Shown piece after piece: positions 18,259 to 26,128 of a stretch of 64,000 bases of DNA (position 1 is its first letter; every line of letters begins with the position of its first letter). Made by a program: the position numbers and the translations under genes. The stretch comes from Acidobacteriota bacterium (GTDB taxonomy: Bacteria; Acidobacteriota; Terriglobia; Acidiferrales; UBA7541), in contig JABCZJ010000001.1 of assembly GCA_013289715.1 (NCBI GenBank), forward strand, positions 186,001-250,000, in the 5' to 3' direction. A model generated the notes under the pieces. It ran no database searches. It saw only the letters and a program-made list of their open reading frames with translations, and had not been told where the DNA came from.

Positions 18259-18672
18259 ATGAATTCAACGAACGATATAACCTCGTTGGCGGGGCGAATT
18301 CTGATGAGCGTGATATTCCTGATCAGCGGATTTTTCAAGGTGGGCGGTTACACGCAGATGGTGGGTTATGCGACTGCGGTGCATTTGCCGATGCCTGGCG
18401 TGGCGATTGCGGTGGCGGCTGCGGTGGAGCTGGGTTGCGGGCTGGCGATTCTGGCGGGATTCAAGACGCGGATCGCGGCTTGGCTGCTGTTTCTGTACCT
18501 GCTCCCGGTCACGTACTTTTTTCACAACTTCTGGGCGGTGCAGGGACAGGAGCAGCAGATGCAGATGGTGAACTTTTTGAAGAATGTGGCGATCATGGGC
18601 GGGTTGCTGGTGCTGTCGGTGAATGGGGCTGGGGCTTATTCGGCGGATGGGGCGTTGGCAAAGAAAGGATGA
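18259..18672 (+). CDS. DoxX family membrane protein
   Basis: The 137-residue protein has four membrane helices typical of DoxX (RILMSVIFLISGFFKVGG, AIAVAAAVELGCGLAILAGF, WLLFLYLLPVTYFFHNFW, VAIMGGLLVLSVNGAG). DoxX proteins act in redox or quinone stress, sometimes next to nitroreductases or dioxygenases. Two ATGs are close together: 18253 is only two bases after AGGAG, while 18259 has an ideal eight-base spacing, so I chose 18259. It lies about 27 bp after the pirin gene in the same operon. Confidence 0.9.
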   Translation: MNSTNDITSLAGRILMSVIFLISGFFKVGGYTQMVGYATAVHLPMPGVAIAVAAAVELGCGLAILAGFKTRIAAWLLFLYLLPVTYFFHNFWAVQGQEQQMQMVNFLKNVAIMGGLLVLSVNGAGAYSADGALAKKG

Positions 18673-18688
18673 GGGCGCGGCGAAGGGT

Positions 18689-18717
18689 CACCGCAGAGGC
18701 GCCGAGGACGCAGAGAA
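18689..18717 (+). repeat. CACCGCAGAGG-type intergenic repeat, single copy
   Basis: The sequence CACCGCAGAGGCGCCGAGGA, continuing CGCAGAGAA, resembles a purine-rich repeat common between genes in many environmental bacteria. Only this copy is seen here. Confidence 0.4.
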
Positions 18718-18760
18718 TGGCGCCCGCACCCCTCGATGGAGACCACGATCTGTGCTTGCC

Positions 18761-18786
18761 GGGGCGGGTCTCGGACCCGCCCCTAC
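18761..18786 (+). repeat. dispersed hairpin repeat R3
   Basis: GGGGCGGGTC pairs with GACCCGCCCC over a 3-base loop and is followed by TAC. A related copy with the same CCCCTAC ending lies at 46240-46264. It could form a strong RNA hairpin between doxX and the nitroreductase gene. Confidence 0.6.
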
Positions 18787-18923
18787 GGCAGATTTAGGAC
18801 TCGGTGCGCGCTGGGGTGTGTGCCGCGCGCTCCGGCAGAACGCCTCGGATATGGGAGCGCTGTTCGATTGAGAGTTGAATCGGATTTGCACGGATTTGCA
18901 AATGTCATCTTAAGGGAGGAATT

Positions 18924-19544
18924 ATGAGTGGACTGAAAAAGACTGCTACTACTAGCGCGCCGATTCACGGCTTGATTGGGGAACGGTGGAGTCCGCGGGC
19001 GTTCGCGGACCGGTCGGTGGAACCTGAAAAATTGCGCAGTTTGTTTGAGGCGGCGCGCTGGGCGGCATCCTCCTACAACGGGCAGCCGTGGATATTCATC
19101 GTTGGGACGAAGGATCATCCGGAGGATTACAAGCGGGTGTTGGATTGTTTTGTCGAGTTCAACCAGAGCTGGGCGAAGAGTGCTCCTGTGGTGGCATTGA
19201 GCGTGGCGAAATTGAAATTCGAGCATAACGGTGAAATGAATCGTCATGCGTTTCACGACGTGGGGGCGGCTGCCGCGACATTGACGATACAGGCGGAGGC
19301 GCTGGGTTTGGCAGTGCACCAGATGGGGGGAATTTTGCCGGAGAAGGCGCGGGAGATTTTCGGGATTCCGGAAGGGTACGAGGCGGTCGCGGGGATTGCG
19401 ATTGGTTACCCGGGCGAGGCGCATACTTTGCCGGATCACTTGAAGGAGCCGGAAGTGGCGCCACGGGAGCGGAAGGCGCTCAACTCGTTTGTGTTCTCGG
19501 GGAAATGGGGGAAGGTTGCGCCGATTGTCGGTGGGAAGCCGTGA
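18924..19544 (+). CDS. nitroreductase family protein
   Basis: This FMN-dependent oxidoreductase (206 residues) shows the N-terminal FMN-phosphate contact ERWSPRAFADR, AARWAASSYNGQPW (common in this subgroup), HDVGAAAATLTIQAEALGL and a GLAVHQMGG block. The ATG at 18924 has a perfect AGGGAGG site. It is separated from doxX by 251 bp containing repeats, so it may have its own promoter, but gene content argues it belongs with the MarR-pirin-DoxX set in quinone or nitro-compound detoxification. Confidence 0.9.
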   Translation: MSGLKKTATTSAPIHGLIGERWSPRAFADRSVEPEKLRSLFEAARWAASSYNGQPWIFIVGTKDHPEDYKRVLDCFVEFNQSWAKSAPVVALSVAKLKFEHNGEMNRHAFHDVGAAAATLTIQAEALGLAVHQMGGILPEKAREIFGIPEGYEAVAGIAIGYPGEAHTLPDHLKEPEVAPRERKALNSFVFSGKWGKVAPIVGGKP

Positions 19545-19589
19545 TGGTGAGTTTCGCGGTCACGACCGCACGTCTCTAGTGCGCGTGCG

Positions 19590-19669
19590 AAAAGCAGATC
19601 CCTCTCTACGTCCCGCGCCCGCCGAACTACGGCGGACACGAAAAAGCGCGGGACCCCGTTCGGGATGAC
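19590..19669 (+). repeat. dispersed repeat R1, full copy
   Basis: The copy begins AAAAGCAGATCCCTCTCTAC, has CCGCGCCCGCC and GGCGGAC arms, and ends CGTTCGGGATGAC. It lies beyond the nitroreductase stop and is followed at once by an R2 copy. Confidence 0.65.
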
Positions 19670-19690
19670 ACGCGCTGCACGTGCGCCGTT

Positions 19691-19771
19691 GCAAAGACAA
19701 AACCAACTTCGGGGGCTGCGCGGTTCGATGAACCTGAACCGGCCGCTACAATTTCAACGGCAGAGTCAAAA
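19691..19771 (+). repeat. dispersed repeat R2
   Basis: The copy contains GGTTCGATGAACC (a short hairpin), then GGCCGCTACAATTTCAACGG and AGAGTCAAAAC. The hairpin differs from other copies but the right end matches. Confidence 0.65.
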
Positions 19772-19795
19772 CCTGGAGCGGTGGGATTGCTGACC

Positions 19796-20350
19796 TTAGA
19801 TTTTGGGCAGGACTATTCCCTGCTGGGATTGGTATTTGCCTTTTTTGTCTTTGTAGGAGACTTCGCATTGCTCGTCGGATTCGAAGAAGATTACCTGGCA
19901 GAGGCCTTCGTTGCCGTAGATTTTGGCTGGTAGCGGCGTGGTGTTGCTGATTTCCAGGGTGACGAAGCCTTCCCATTCGGGTTCGAAGGGCGTGACGTTG
20001 ACGATGATACCGCAGCGGGCGTAGGTGGATTTGCCGACGCAGAGCGTGAGCACGTTGCGCGGAATGCGGAAATATTCTACGGAGCGGCCCAGGGCGAAGG
20101 AATTCGGAGGGACGATGCAAACGTCGCCTTTGAATTCGACGAAGGACTTCGAGTCGAAGTGCTTGGGGTCGACGATCGAAGAATTCACGTTGGTGAAAAT
20201 GCGGAATTCGTCGGCTACGCGCATGTCGTAGCCGTAGGAGGAGACGCCGTAGCTGATTACGCCGTCGCGGACCTGGCGGTCTTCATAGGGCTCGATCATT
20301 TTGTGTTCTTGCGCCATCTTGCGAATCCATTTATCGGACTTCACGGACAT
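19796..20350 (-). CDS. dcd: dCTP deaminase
   Basis: Dcd turns dCTP into dUTP (or dUMP if bifunctional), feeding dTMP synthesis. The 184-residue trimeric enzyme shows [20 protein letters not shown], the nucleotide loop [22 protein letters not shown] and the catalytic glutamate in [15 protein letters not shown]. The C-terminus ends in a [12 protein letters not shown] segment that closes over the substrate. The length fits the deaminase. Start ATG at 20350 lies behind a GGAGGAAA-type site. The gene is divergent from the HU-like gene. Confidence 0.95.
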   Translation of the reverse strand: MSVKSDKWIRKMAQEHKMIEPYEDRQVRDGVISYGVSSYGYDMRVADEFRIFTNVNSSIVDPKHFDSKSFVEFKGDVCIVPPNSFALGRSVEYFRIPRNVLTLCVGKSTYARCGIIVNVTPFEPEWEGFVTLEISNTTPLPAKIYGNEGLCQVIFFESDEQCEVSYKDKKGKYQSQQGIVLPKI

Positions 20351-20455
20351 CTTTTCCTCCGGGAATTCTGGGTGATTGTGCTGCGTTCATCGTTGCGCGA
20401 CGTGTATAGGCTGGCGTTATGAAAGAGTCGGGCAGTGTATTACACGGGACGGCGC

Positions 20456-20484
20456 TTGACAACCTGCAACCCCCTGTCTAGCAT
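20456..20484 (+). promoter_or_regulatory. strong sigma-70-type promoter for the HU-like gene
   Basis: A perfect TTGACA (20456-20461), 17-base spacer and TAGCAT (20479-20484) lie 27 bp before the GTG start, with GGGAGGA at 20500-20506 as ribosome site. This implies high expression. Confidence 0.8.
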
Positions 20485-20510
20485 AGGTTTCCGGCCTGCG
20501 GGAGGAATGT

Positions 20511-20801
20511 GTGATCAAGCTCGACATCGTTAACGCAATCGTACAGAAGACTAATATTACCCGAACGAAGGCCGAGCAGGCGGTGGAAACCGTCTTCGAG
20601 GCGATGAAGAATGCGCTGGGCCGCGGCGAACGTATTGAACTGCGGCGATTCGGCGTGTTCAATGTGAAGCCGCGGAAGACGGGCATCGGGCGCAATCCGC
20701 GCACTGGCCAACAAGTGAGCATCCCTCCCGGCAAAGCGGTGCGCTTCAAGCCCGGCAAGGAATTGCAGTCGTTGCCGGCGGCTGCGGCGCCGAAGTCCTG
20801 A
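20511..20801 (+). CDS. HU/IHF-family DNA-binding protein
   Basis: This 96-residue nucleoid protein bends DNA as a dimer. It has the two N-terminal helices (IVNAIVQKTNITRTKAEQ), the RFGVFNVKPRK strand and the beta-arm with GRNPRTGQQVSIPPGKAVRF. The arm's RNPRTG and proline are conserved for DNA bending. The start is GTG at 20511, supported by GGGAGGA. Whether it is HU or IHF cannot be decided; no partner subunit is in the window. Confidence 0.92.
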   Translation: MIKLDIVNAIVQKTNITRTKAEQAVETVFEAMKNALGRGERIELRRFGVFNVKPRKTGIGRNPRTGQQVSIPPGKAVRFKPGKELQSLPAAAAPKS

Positions 20802-20830
20802 ACCGCCCGGCAGCGTGCGAGCTGCACGCG

Positions 20831-21868
20831 GTGCCGAACCCGTTTTTCGCGCTGGGGCGTCCAACCTTCATGGGCAATAGCACCGGCAACGGGCATGGCC
20901 GCGTCCCACTGGAGATTCTCGACCGAAATTATCCGGAGATTATTGATCTGCCGCCGCCAAGGATGCGCGCGCGGCCGCGTCGGATTTGGCCCGCGATCAC
21001 CTTTTTCTGTTTGACGGCGCTGATGACGCTTGCGGCGGGGGCGTTGATCGCGACTTCGTTCGCGGCGAATGTGGAACCATTTTCGGGGAATGAAAGTCTC
21101 TTCGCTATACCGCTCCTGCCGTTTCAACATCCGGGCATGTTGCTGCTAGGACTTCCGTTTTCGCTGGCGCTGCTGGGATTTTTTATGGCGCACGAGATGG
21201 GGCATTATCTCGCATGCAAATATTATGGAATTGATTGCAGCTATCCGTTTTTTCTGCCTTCGCCCTTCCCATTCGGTACGTTTGGCGCGGTGATACGAAT
21301 TCGCGCACCGATCACCACGCGGCGGGCGCTTTTTGACATTGGCGTCGCCGGGCCGATTCTGGGATTCGTTGTCGCGTTGCCGTTGACGGCGTATGGAATT
21401 GCGATGTCGAAAGTGATTCCCGGCGTGCAGGAGGATGGCGGACTTATTTTTGGGTTCCCCGCGTTGATGAAAATTTTTATGGCAATGTTTCATCCGGGGA
21501 CGGAAGCGAAATCTTTGTTGTTTCACCCCGTGGCGCTGGCGGCGTGGATTGGATTGCTGGCGACGGCTTTGAATTTGCTGCCGCTGTGGCAACTGGACGG
21601 CGGGCACATCCTTTATAGTTTGGCGCCGGAGCGGCATCAGCGCTTTTCGCTCACTGCAGCGGTGGCGCTGGTGTTTATGGGAGTTGGATACTGGCACGTG
21701 TGGGCGTTTTGGGGGATTGTGCTGCTGATATTGTCGCTGCGATTTCCGCATCCGCCGCCGTTTGACCGTTGGGAATCGCTGGACGCCTCGCGAAAACTTT
21801 TGGCTTGCTTGGCGCTGATTATTTTTCTTTTGTGTTTTACGTTGTGGCCTACGAACAATCTGTGGTAA
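20831..21868 (+). CDS. site-2-protease-type (M50) membrane metalloprotease
   Basis: This 345-residue protein has about seven hydrophobic segments, the zinc motif HEMGH at 121-125 and the third ligand region NLLPLWQLDGGH, diagnostic of M50 proteases that cut transmembrane substrates. There is no PDZ domain. The N-terminal 50 residues are proline/arginine-rich and cytosolic. The open frame starts at GTG 20831; an ATG at 20870 is an alternative, and neither has a good ribosome site. Its stop is 6 bp from the convergent stop of the epimerase gene. The substrate is unknown. Confidence 0.85.
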   Translation: MPNPFFALGRPTFMGNSTGNGHGRVPLEILDRNYPEIIDLPPPRMRARPRRIWPAITFFCLTALMTLAAGALIATSFAANVEPFSGNESLFAIPLLPFQHPGMLLLGLPFSLALLGFFMAHEMGHYLACKYYGIDCSYPFFLPSPFPFGTFGAVIRIRAPITTRRALFDIGVAGPILGFVVALPLTAYGIAMSKVIPGVQEDGGLIFGFPALMKIFMAMFHPGTEAKSLLFHPVALAAWIGLLATALNLLPLWQLDGGHILYSLAPERHQRFSLTAAVALVFMGVGYWHVWAFWGIVLLILSLRFPHPPPFDRWESLDASRKLLACLALIIFLLCFTLWPTNNLW

Positions 21869-21874
21869 CGCTTC

Positions 21875-22873
21875 TTACTCGCCCTTCGTTGATCCTGTAG
21901 TGCGCATCGCGCGAGAGCGTTGTACAAGATTGCGCGCAGCATCATTCCACGCTGGAAAATCGAATTGAAAACCGTGAGATAGCAGCCTGCCGGGAATCAC
22001 GCGTCGACTCTTCAGAATCAGCTCAGTCTCGCTTCGCAGAAAGATGGCGCCAAATTCCAGCATCCATGCAGCGGCCGGCAATCCGATGCGCGTGCCCCAC
22101 GCTTTGCGCAAATCTGCCATAAATTCCGCGTTCGGGAGCGGATTCGGTGAGGCGATATTGATCGCGCCGTCAAGATCTTCGTGGTCCATCAGATACTGGA
22201 TTGAGCGCAGAAAATCCTGGTCATGAATCCAGGAAACGAATTGCTTGCCGGAACCGGAAGCGCCGCCGAGGCCAAAGCGCACGAGCCGCAACAAGGTGTC
22301 GAAAATGCCGTCGCGATCGGGGCTCATTACCATGGCGCTGCGTAGCGCAATTTTGCGGGTAGCGGGAGCCTTCGCGGCGAAGAATTCGTTCTCCCAGCTG
22401 GTTGCTACATCGATGCTGAACCGCCAAGCAGCTGGAGCGTCCGGTTCGTTGCCGCCGATTTCGCCGGTGGCTTCGTCCATGGGGCGATCGAGGGCGTGGC
22501 GATAGATGGTTGCGGTGCTGGCGTTCATCCAAATTTTGGGCGGGTGCGTCAGGCGGCTGATGGCTTCGCCGAGCAGGCGAGTGGTGCGCGTTCGGGATTC
22601 TTTGATTTCGCGCCGATTGGATTCGTTATAGCGGCAATTAACGTTGCGGCCCGCGAGATTCAGGACGAGGTCGGCGTTCTCAAGCTCTTCGGTCCAGCGG
22701 TTCAGATTCGTTCCGTCCCACGGAACAATCCGCCACGGCGCGCGCGCGACATTTCTCGCGAAAACCACAACGTCGTGACCCCGGGATTGAAAGTGTCTGG
22801 CGACGATTGTTCCGACCTGGCCAGAACCGCCCGGCAACACGATGCGTAGCGGACGTGTGTGCATGCGCGGCAT
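21875..22873 (-). CDS. TIGR01777-type epimerase-like protein
   Basis: This 332-residue protein belongs to the extended SDR class (YfcH-like, TIGR01777). It has the nucleotide motif GGSGQVG near residue 15, LVLNLAGRNVNCRYNESNRR, the STATIYRHA block and the C-terminal RRVIPGRLLSHGFQFDFP typical of the group. The function of the family is not well defined; oxidoreductase or epimerase activity is assumed. It lies just upstream of priA's end. Confidence 0.85.
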   Translation of the reverse strand: MPRMHTRPLRIVLPGGSGQVGTIVARHFQSRGHDVVVFARNVARAPWRIVPWDGTNLNRWTEELENADLVLNLAGRNVNCRYNESNRREIKESRTRTTRLLGEAISRLTHPPKIWMNASTATIYRHALDRPMDEATGEIGGNEPDAPAAWRFSIDVATSWENEFFAAKAPATRKIALRSAMVMSPDRDGIFDTLLRLVRFGLGGASGSGKQFVSWIHDQDFLRSIQYLMDHEDLDGAINIASPNPLPNAEFMADLRKAWGTRIGLPAAAWMLEFGAIFLRSETELILKSRRVIPGRLLSHGFQFDFPAWNDAARNLVQRSRAMRTTGSTKGE

Positions 22874-22900
22874 TATGTCATCGATTCTGGAGCTTGCGCG

Positions 22901-25351
22901 CTAGAACAGGCTGGCGGGATCTACGTCCACGATTACGGCGGTTTCGGGCATTTCTTTTTTGGCGCAGAAGTCGAGGGCGCCGCTTAGGGCTTGGGAGAGG
23001 GCGGAGCGTTGCGGGGATTTCAGCAAAAATTGAAATCGATATTCCTGACGTAGGCGCGCGAGTGGCGCGGCGGCGGGACCCAGGATTTTTACGCCGCGAT
23101 TTTCGTAAGGCGCGAAATAAGTGGCAAGGGCGCGAGACCAGCGGATGGCGTTTTCGATTTCCTTGTCGCGCACCAGGATGCCGGCTAGCGCGGTGAAGGG
23201 CGGGTAGTGCAGCATGCGGCGGAAGTGGGCTTCTTTTTCGTAGAACGAGAGATAGTCTTGTTTGGCGGCGTACTGGATTGCGTAGTGCTCGGGGTAGTGC
23301 GTTTCGACCAGGACTTCGCCGGACAGTTCGCCGCGGCCGGCGCGGCCGGCGACTTGAGTGAGCAATTGGAACGTGCGTTCGGCGGCGCGGAAATCGGGAC
23401 GACCCAGAGCGAGATCGGCGGCTACGACTCCGACGAGGGTGACGCGCTGAAAATCGTGGCCTTTGGCGACCATTTGCGTGCCGACGAGAACGTCCACTTC
23501 TCCCTTTGCGAATGCGCCGAGGACTTGCTGGAATTCGCGCTTGGTGCGGACGGTGTCGCGGTCCAGGCGCGCGATTTTCGCGGTGGGGAAAGTTTCGCGC
23601 AGATATTCTTCGACGCGCTCGGCGCCGTCGCCGACGAAATACATGTATTCGGCGTGGCATTTCGGGCATTGCTTCGACGGGCGCAGCGAGTATCCGCAAT
23701 AGTGGCATTCGAGACGCTGGCGATTTTTGTGATAGGTGAGGGCGATGCTGCAATTCTGGCATTGCACGAAGGCGCCGCAGCTGCGGCAGAGTGATGACCA
23801 GGAATAGCCGCGGCGATTGATGAGTACCATCGCTTGGGTTTTTTCCTCGAGGCGTAATGCGATCGCGGCTCGGAGTGATTCGGACACCGGCGCGGCTTTG
23901 TGGGCGGCGCGGAATTCTTCGCGCAGGTCGACGATGCGGACTTCGGCTAGCGGGCGATCGGCGACGCGGGCGGTGAGTTCGAGCAGATAATATTTTCCTT
24001 CGCGCGCGTTGTGGTAGGTCTCGAGCGATGGCGTGGCGGAGCCCAGCAGCGCGACGGCGCCTTCTAGGCGGGCGCGATATACGGCGGTGTCGCGGCCGTG
24101 ATAACGCGGAGTTTCTTCCTGCTTGTAGCTGGTTTCCTGCTCTTCGTCCACGATGATGAGGCCGAGATTTTGGAGCGGCGCGAAAACTGCGGAGCGCGTG
24201 CCGACTACCACGCGGGCTTCGCCGTGACGGATGCGCCACCATTCGCGGGCGCGTTCGCTATCGGGCAGCGCGCTGTGGAGGATCGCGACCTCGCCGCCGA
24301 AGCGTGCGCGGACCAGGCGGCCGACCCAGAGGGTCAGTGCGATTTCGGGGACTAGGACGATGGCCGTCTTGCCGCGGGAGAGCGCGGCTTCGATTGCGCC
24401 GAGATAAACTTCCGTTTTGCCGCTGCCGGTGACGCCATGGAGCAGAGCTGCTGTGAATTTTTCGGCTACCAACCAGCGCCAGATTTCTGCCAGAGCGTGT
24501 TTTTGTTCGGCATTTAGCACGTTTGTGGGCGGAGTGAAATCGGTGTCCCAGGGATCTTCCTCGGCGGTCAGCGGTTCTTCCCATGTGAGCAACATGCCTG
24601 CGATTTCGAGGCGCTTGATGACGAGAGGAGTAACGGCGGCTCTTTCGAGCAGAATTTCGAGCGGAAGCGGGACTCGCGCGTCCATGAGAACTTCGCGAAC
24701 GCGCATTTCGGGCTGACCGATGGGACGTTCTTCTGTGTCCGGACGCCACGCTGCGATTTTCTGCGTGCGAATTTTGCGGCGCCGAATGCTTGCGCGGGCT
24801 GCGAGATGGCCGCGGCGGACAAATTTTTCGGCGGCGGTGGCGCCTCCGGGAAGGCGGACAACGCGGGACTCAGTGAGCGCGCGTTCGGGGGCGTCGGCTT
24901 TTTGTTTGTCAAAGAGGCTGAAAAATTTTAGCTCGGCGGCTTCTACGTCGGTGTTTTCTTCGTTGCTGGCGAGGTCGTCTAGATAGGCGCGGCCTTCGTC
25001 GGTGAGCCAGTATTCGCGGTCGTGACGCAATTCGATTTCCGGCGGGAGCATGGCGCGAAATGTCTCGCCGATGGGAGCGAGGTAGTAGCGGCTGATCCAT
25101 TGGCCCAGTTCGACGACCTTGGGTGGGAGCGCGGGGACGCGGTCGAGTAGCTCGGCGATTTCTCTAATGCGTTTGGCTTCGGGCGCGCGGGTGGAGACTG
25201 CAAGTCCTACGCCGATCATCGGGCGATTGCGGAATGGGACGAGGACGCGGCGGCCGACGAGTTCTTCGCCATTGCATGAGGCAGGCACAGCGTAGGTGAA
25301 CGCCGAGCGCAGTGGGACTGGGAGCGCGACTTCCAGGTAGCGTTGGGTCAT
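22901..25351 (-). CDS. priA: primosomal protein N' (PriA helicase)
   Basis: PriA restarts stalled replication forks by loading DnaB. The 816-residue protein has the N-terminal fork-binding domain, Walker A GVTGSGKTE, a DEEQ box where most PriA have DEEH, and helicase motifs around GSATPSLETY and INRRGYSWSS. It also has the zinc-binding pairs CRSCGAFVQCQNC and CHYCGYSLRPSKQCPKC, and a C-terminal region with QVAGRAGRG. The start at 25351 (ATG) begins directly with the conserved RYLEVALPVPL. The DEEQ change is conservative and recurs in Acidobacteria to my recollection. Confidence 0.95.
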   Translation of the reverse strand: MTQRYLEVALPVPLRSAFTYAVPASCNGEELVGRRVLVPFRNRPMIGVGLAVSTRAPEAKRIREIAELLDRVPALPPKVVELGQWISRYYLAPIGETFRAMLPPEIELRHDREYWLTDEGRAYLDDLASNEENTDVEAAELKFFSLFDKQKADAPERALTESRVVRLPGGATAAEKFVRRGHLAARASIRRRKIRTQKIAAWRPDTEERPIGQPEMRVREVLMDARVPLPLEILLERAAVTPLVIKRLEIAGMLLTWEEPLTAEEDPWDTDFTPPTNVLNAEQKHALAEIWRWLVAEKFTAALLHGVTGSGKTEVYLGAIEAALSRGKTAIVLVPEIALTLWVGRLVRARFGGEVAILHSALPDSERAREWWRIRHGEARVVVGTRSAVFAPLQNLGLIIVDEEQETSYKQEETPRYHGRDTAVYRARLEGAVALLGSATPSLETYHNAREGKYYLLELTARVADRPLAEVRIVDLREEFRAAHKAAPVSESLRAAIALRLEEKTQAMVLINRRGYSWSSLCRSCGAFVQCQNCSIALTYHKNRQRLECHYCGYSLRPSKQCPKCHAEYMYFVGDGAERVEEYLRETFPTAKIARLDRDTVRTKREFQQVLGAFAKGEVDVLVGTQMVAKGHDFQRVTLVGVVAADLALGRPDFRAAERTFQLLTQVAGRAGRGELSGEVLVETHYPEHYAIQYAAKQDYLSFYEKEAHFRRMLHYPPFTALAGILVRDKEIENAIRWSRALATYFAPYENRGVKILGPAAAPLARLRQEYRFQFLLKSPQRSALSQALSGALDFCAKKEMPETAVIVDVDPASLF

Positions 25352-25403
25352 TGGATCAGTGGAATAGTGTAACAGCGTGCGCGAGCGACGAGCACCGTGC
25401 GAG

Positions 25404-26084
25404 CTAAGCTATGGCGAGTTGGAGTCCGTCAGCAATGCTTGCGGATGGTGCGTACTCGATGTGGAGTACGCGCCTGCGCATCGCGGAGCGCGATTTTGAC
25501 GAGGCGTGAACGAGCAGCGGCCTCATGACGAGAATTCCTCCGCGCGGGACCAGGCAATCTACAGCGGTTGTTCGTGCGCTCAGGTCGTGGATTGCATTGT
25601 CGCTCAGGACGCCCATCGCGTGCGTTTCGGGGAGGACGCGCAATGGACCATTTTCGGTAGTAGAGTCGTCGAGATGGAAGCGCAGCGCCACGACGCGGGA
25701 AAGCGCGCTGGCTGGAGCGTGGGCGTAAATCACTCCATCCTTTACAGACCACGGTCCCCACTCCGGTAGATCATGGCGCTCTCGCAGCGGCAGCGCCTTG
25801 TCTTGGTGCCAGGCTACGAGCCAGTTGGAGATGGGAGACTTGTCGAAAAGTGTGGCCCGGTATGGAAACGCGTTGGGCCCAAGAATTTGCTGCGCGATCG
25901 CTACCAGTCGCGTGTCGCGGGCGACAGCCAGGACTGCGGGATTTCTGAGTGCGTGGCGCATTCCTGCGCGGGTTCGCGGTAACGGATTGCGCGCGAGGCT
26001 TTCGGCGAGCTGATCAACATCACCCCGAGTTAACACTTCGCGCAGTATTGCGAAGCCTTGCTTCGCTACTTCAACTCGTTCCAC
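25404..26084 (-). CDS. phytanoyl-CoA dioxygenase (PhyH) family protein
   Basis: This 2-oxoglutarate/iron oxygenase of 226 residues shows the HxD iron pair in WLVAWHQDKALPL and the distal histidine in MRPLLVHASSKSR, plus RFHLDDSTTENGPLRVLPE in the jelly-roll core. The open frame extends far upstream, but that part is only the shadow of the EamA gene. The GTG at 26084 (VERVEVAKQGFAILREVL) is a more likely start, with GGAGCG upstream. It lies 44 bp downstream of the EamA gene on the same strand. The substrate is unknown. Confidence 0.8.
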   Translation of the reverse strand: MERVEVAKQGFAILREVLTRGDVDQLAESLARNPLPRTRAGMRHALRNPAVLAVARDTRLVAIAQQILGPNAFPYRATLFDKSPISNWLVAWHQDKALPLRERHDLPEWGPWSVKDGVIYAHAPASALSRVVALRFHLDDSTTENGPLRVLPETHAMGVLSDNAIHDLSARTTAVDCLVPRGGILVMRPLLVHASSKSRSAMRRRVLHIEYAPSASIADGLQLAIA

Positions 26085-26128
26085 TTGTGATTCGCTCCGC
26101 GCTCTTTCTGATGCTGGGATTGGATGCT

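Noticed and set aside
18240..18797. Open frame overlapping doxX and running into the R3 repeat
   Set aside because: Gly/Asp-rich shadow of doxX; extends into non-coding repeats.
22878..24242. Long open frame (454 codons) overlapping priA on the same strand in another frame
   Set aside because: It is very rich in Arg, Pro and Ser, typical of a shadow frame in GC-rich coding sequence, and priA is clearly real here.
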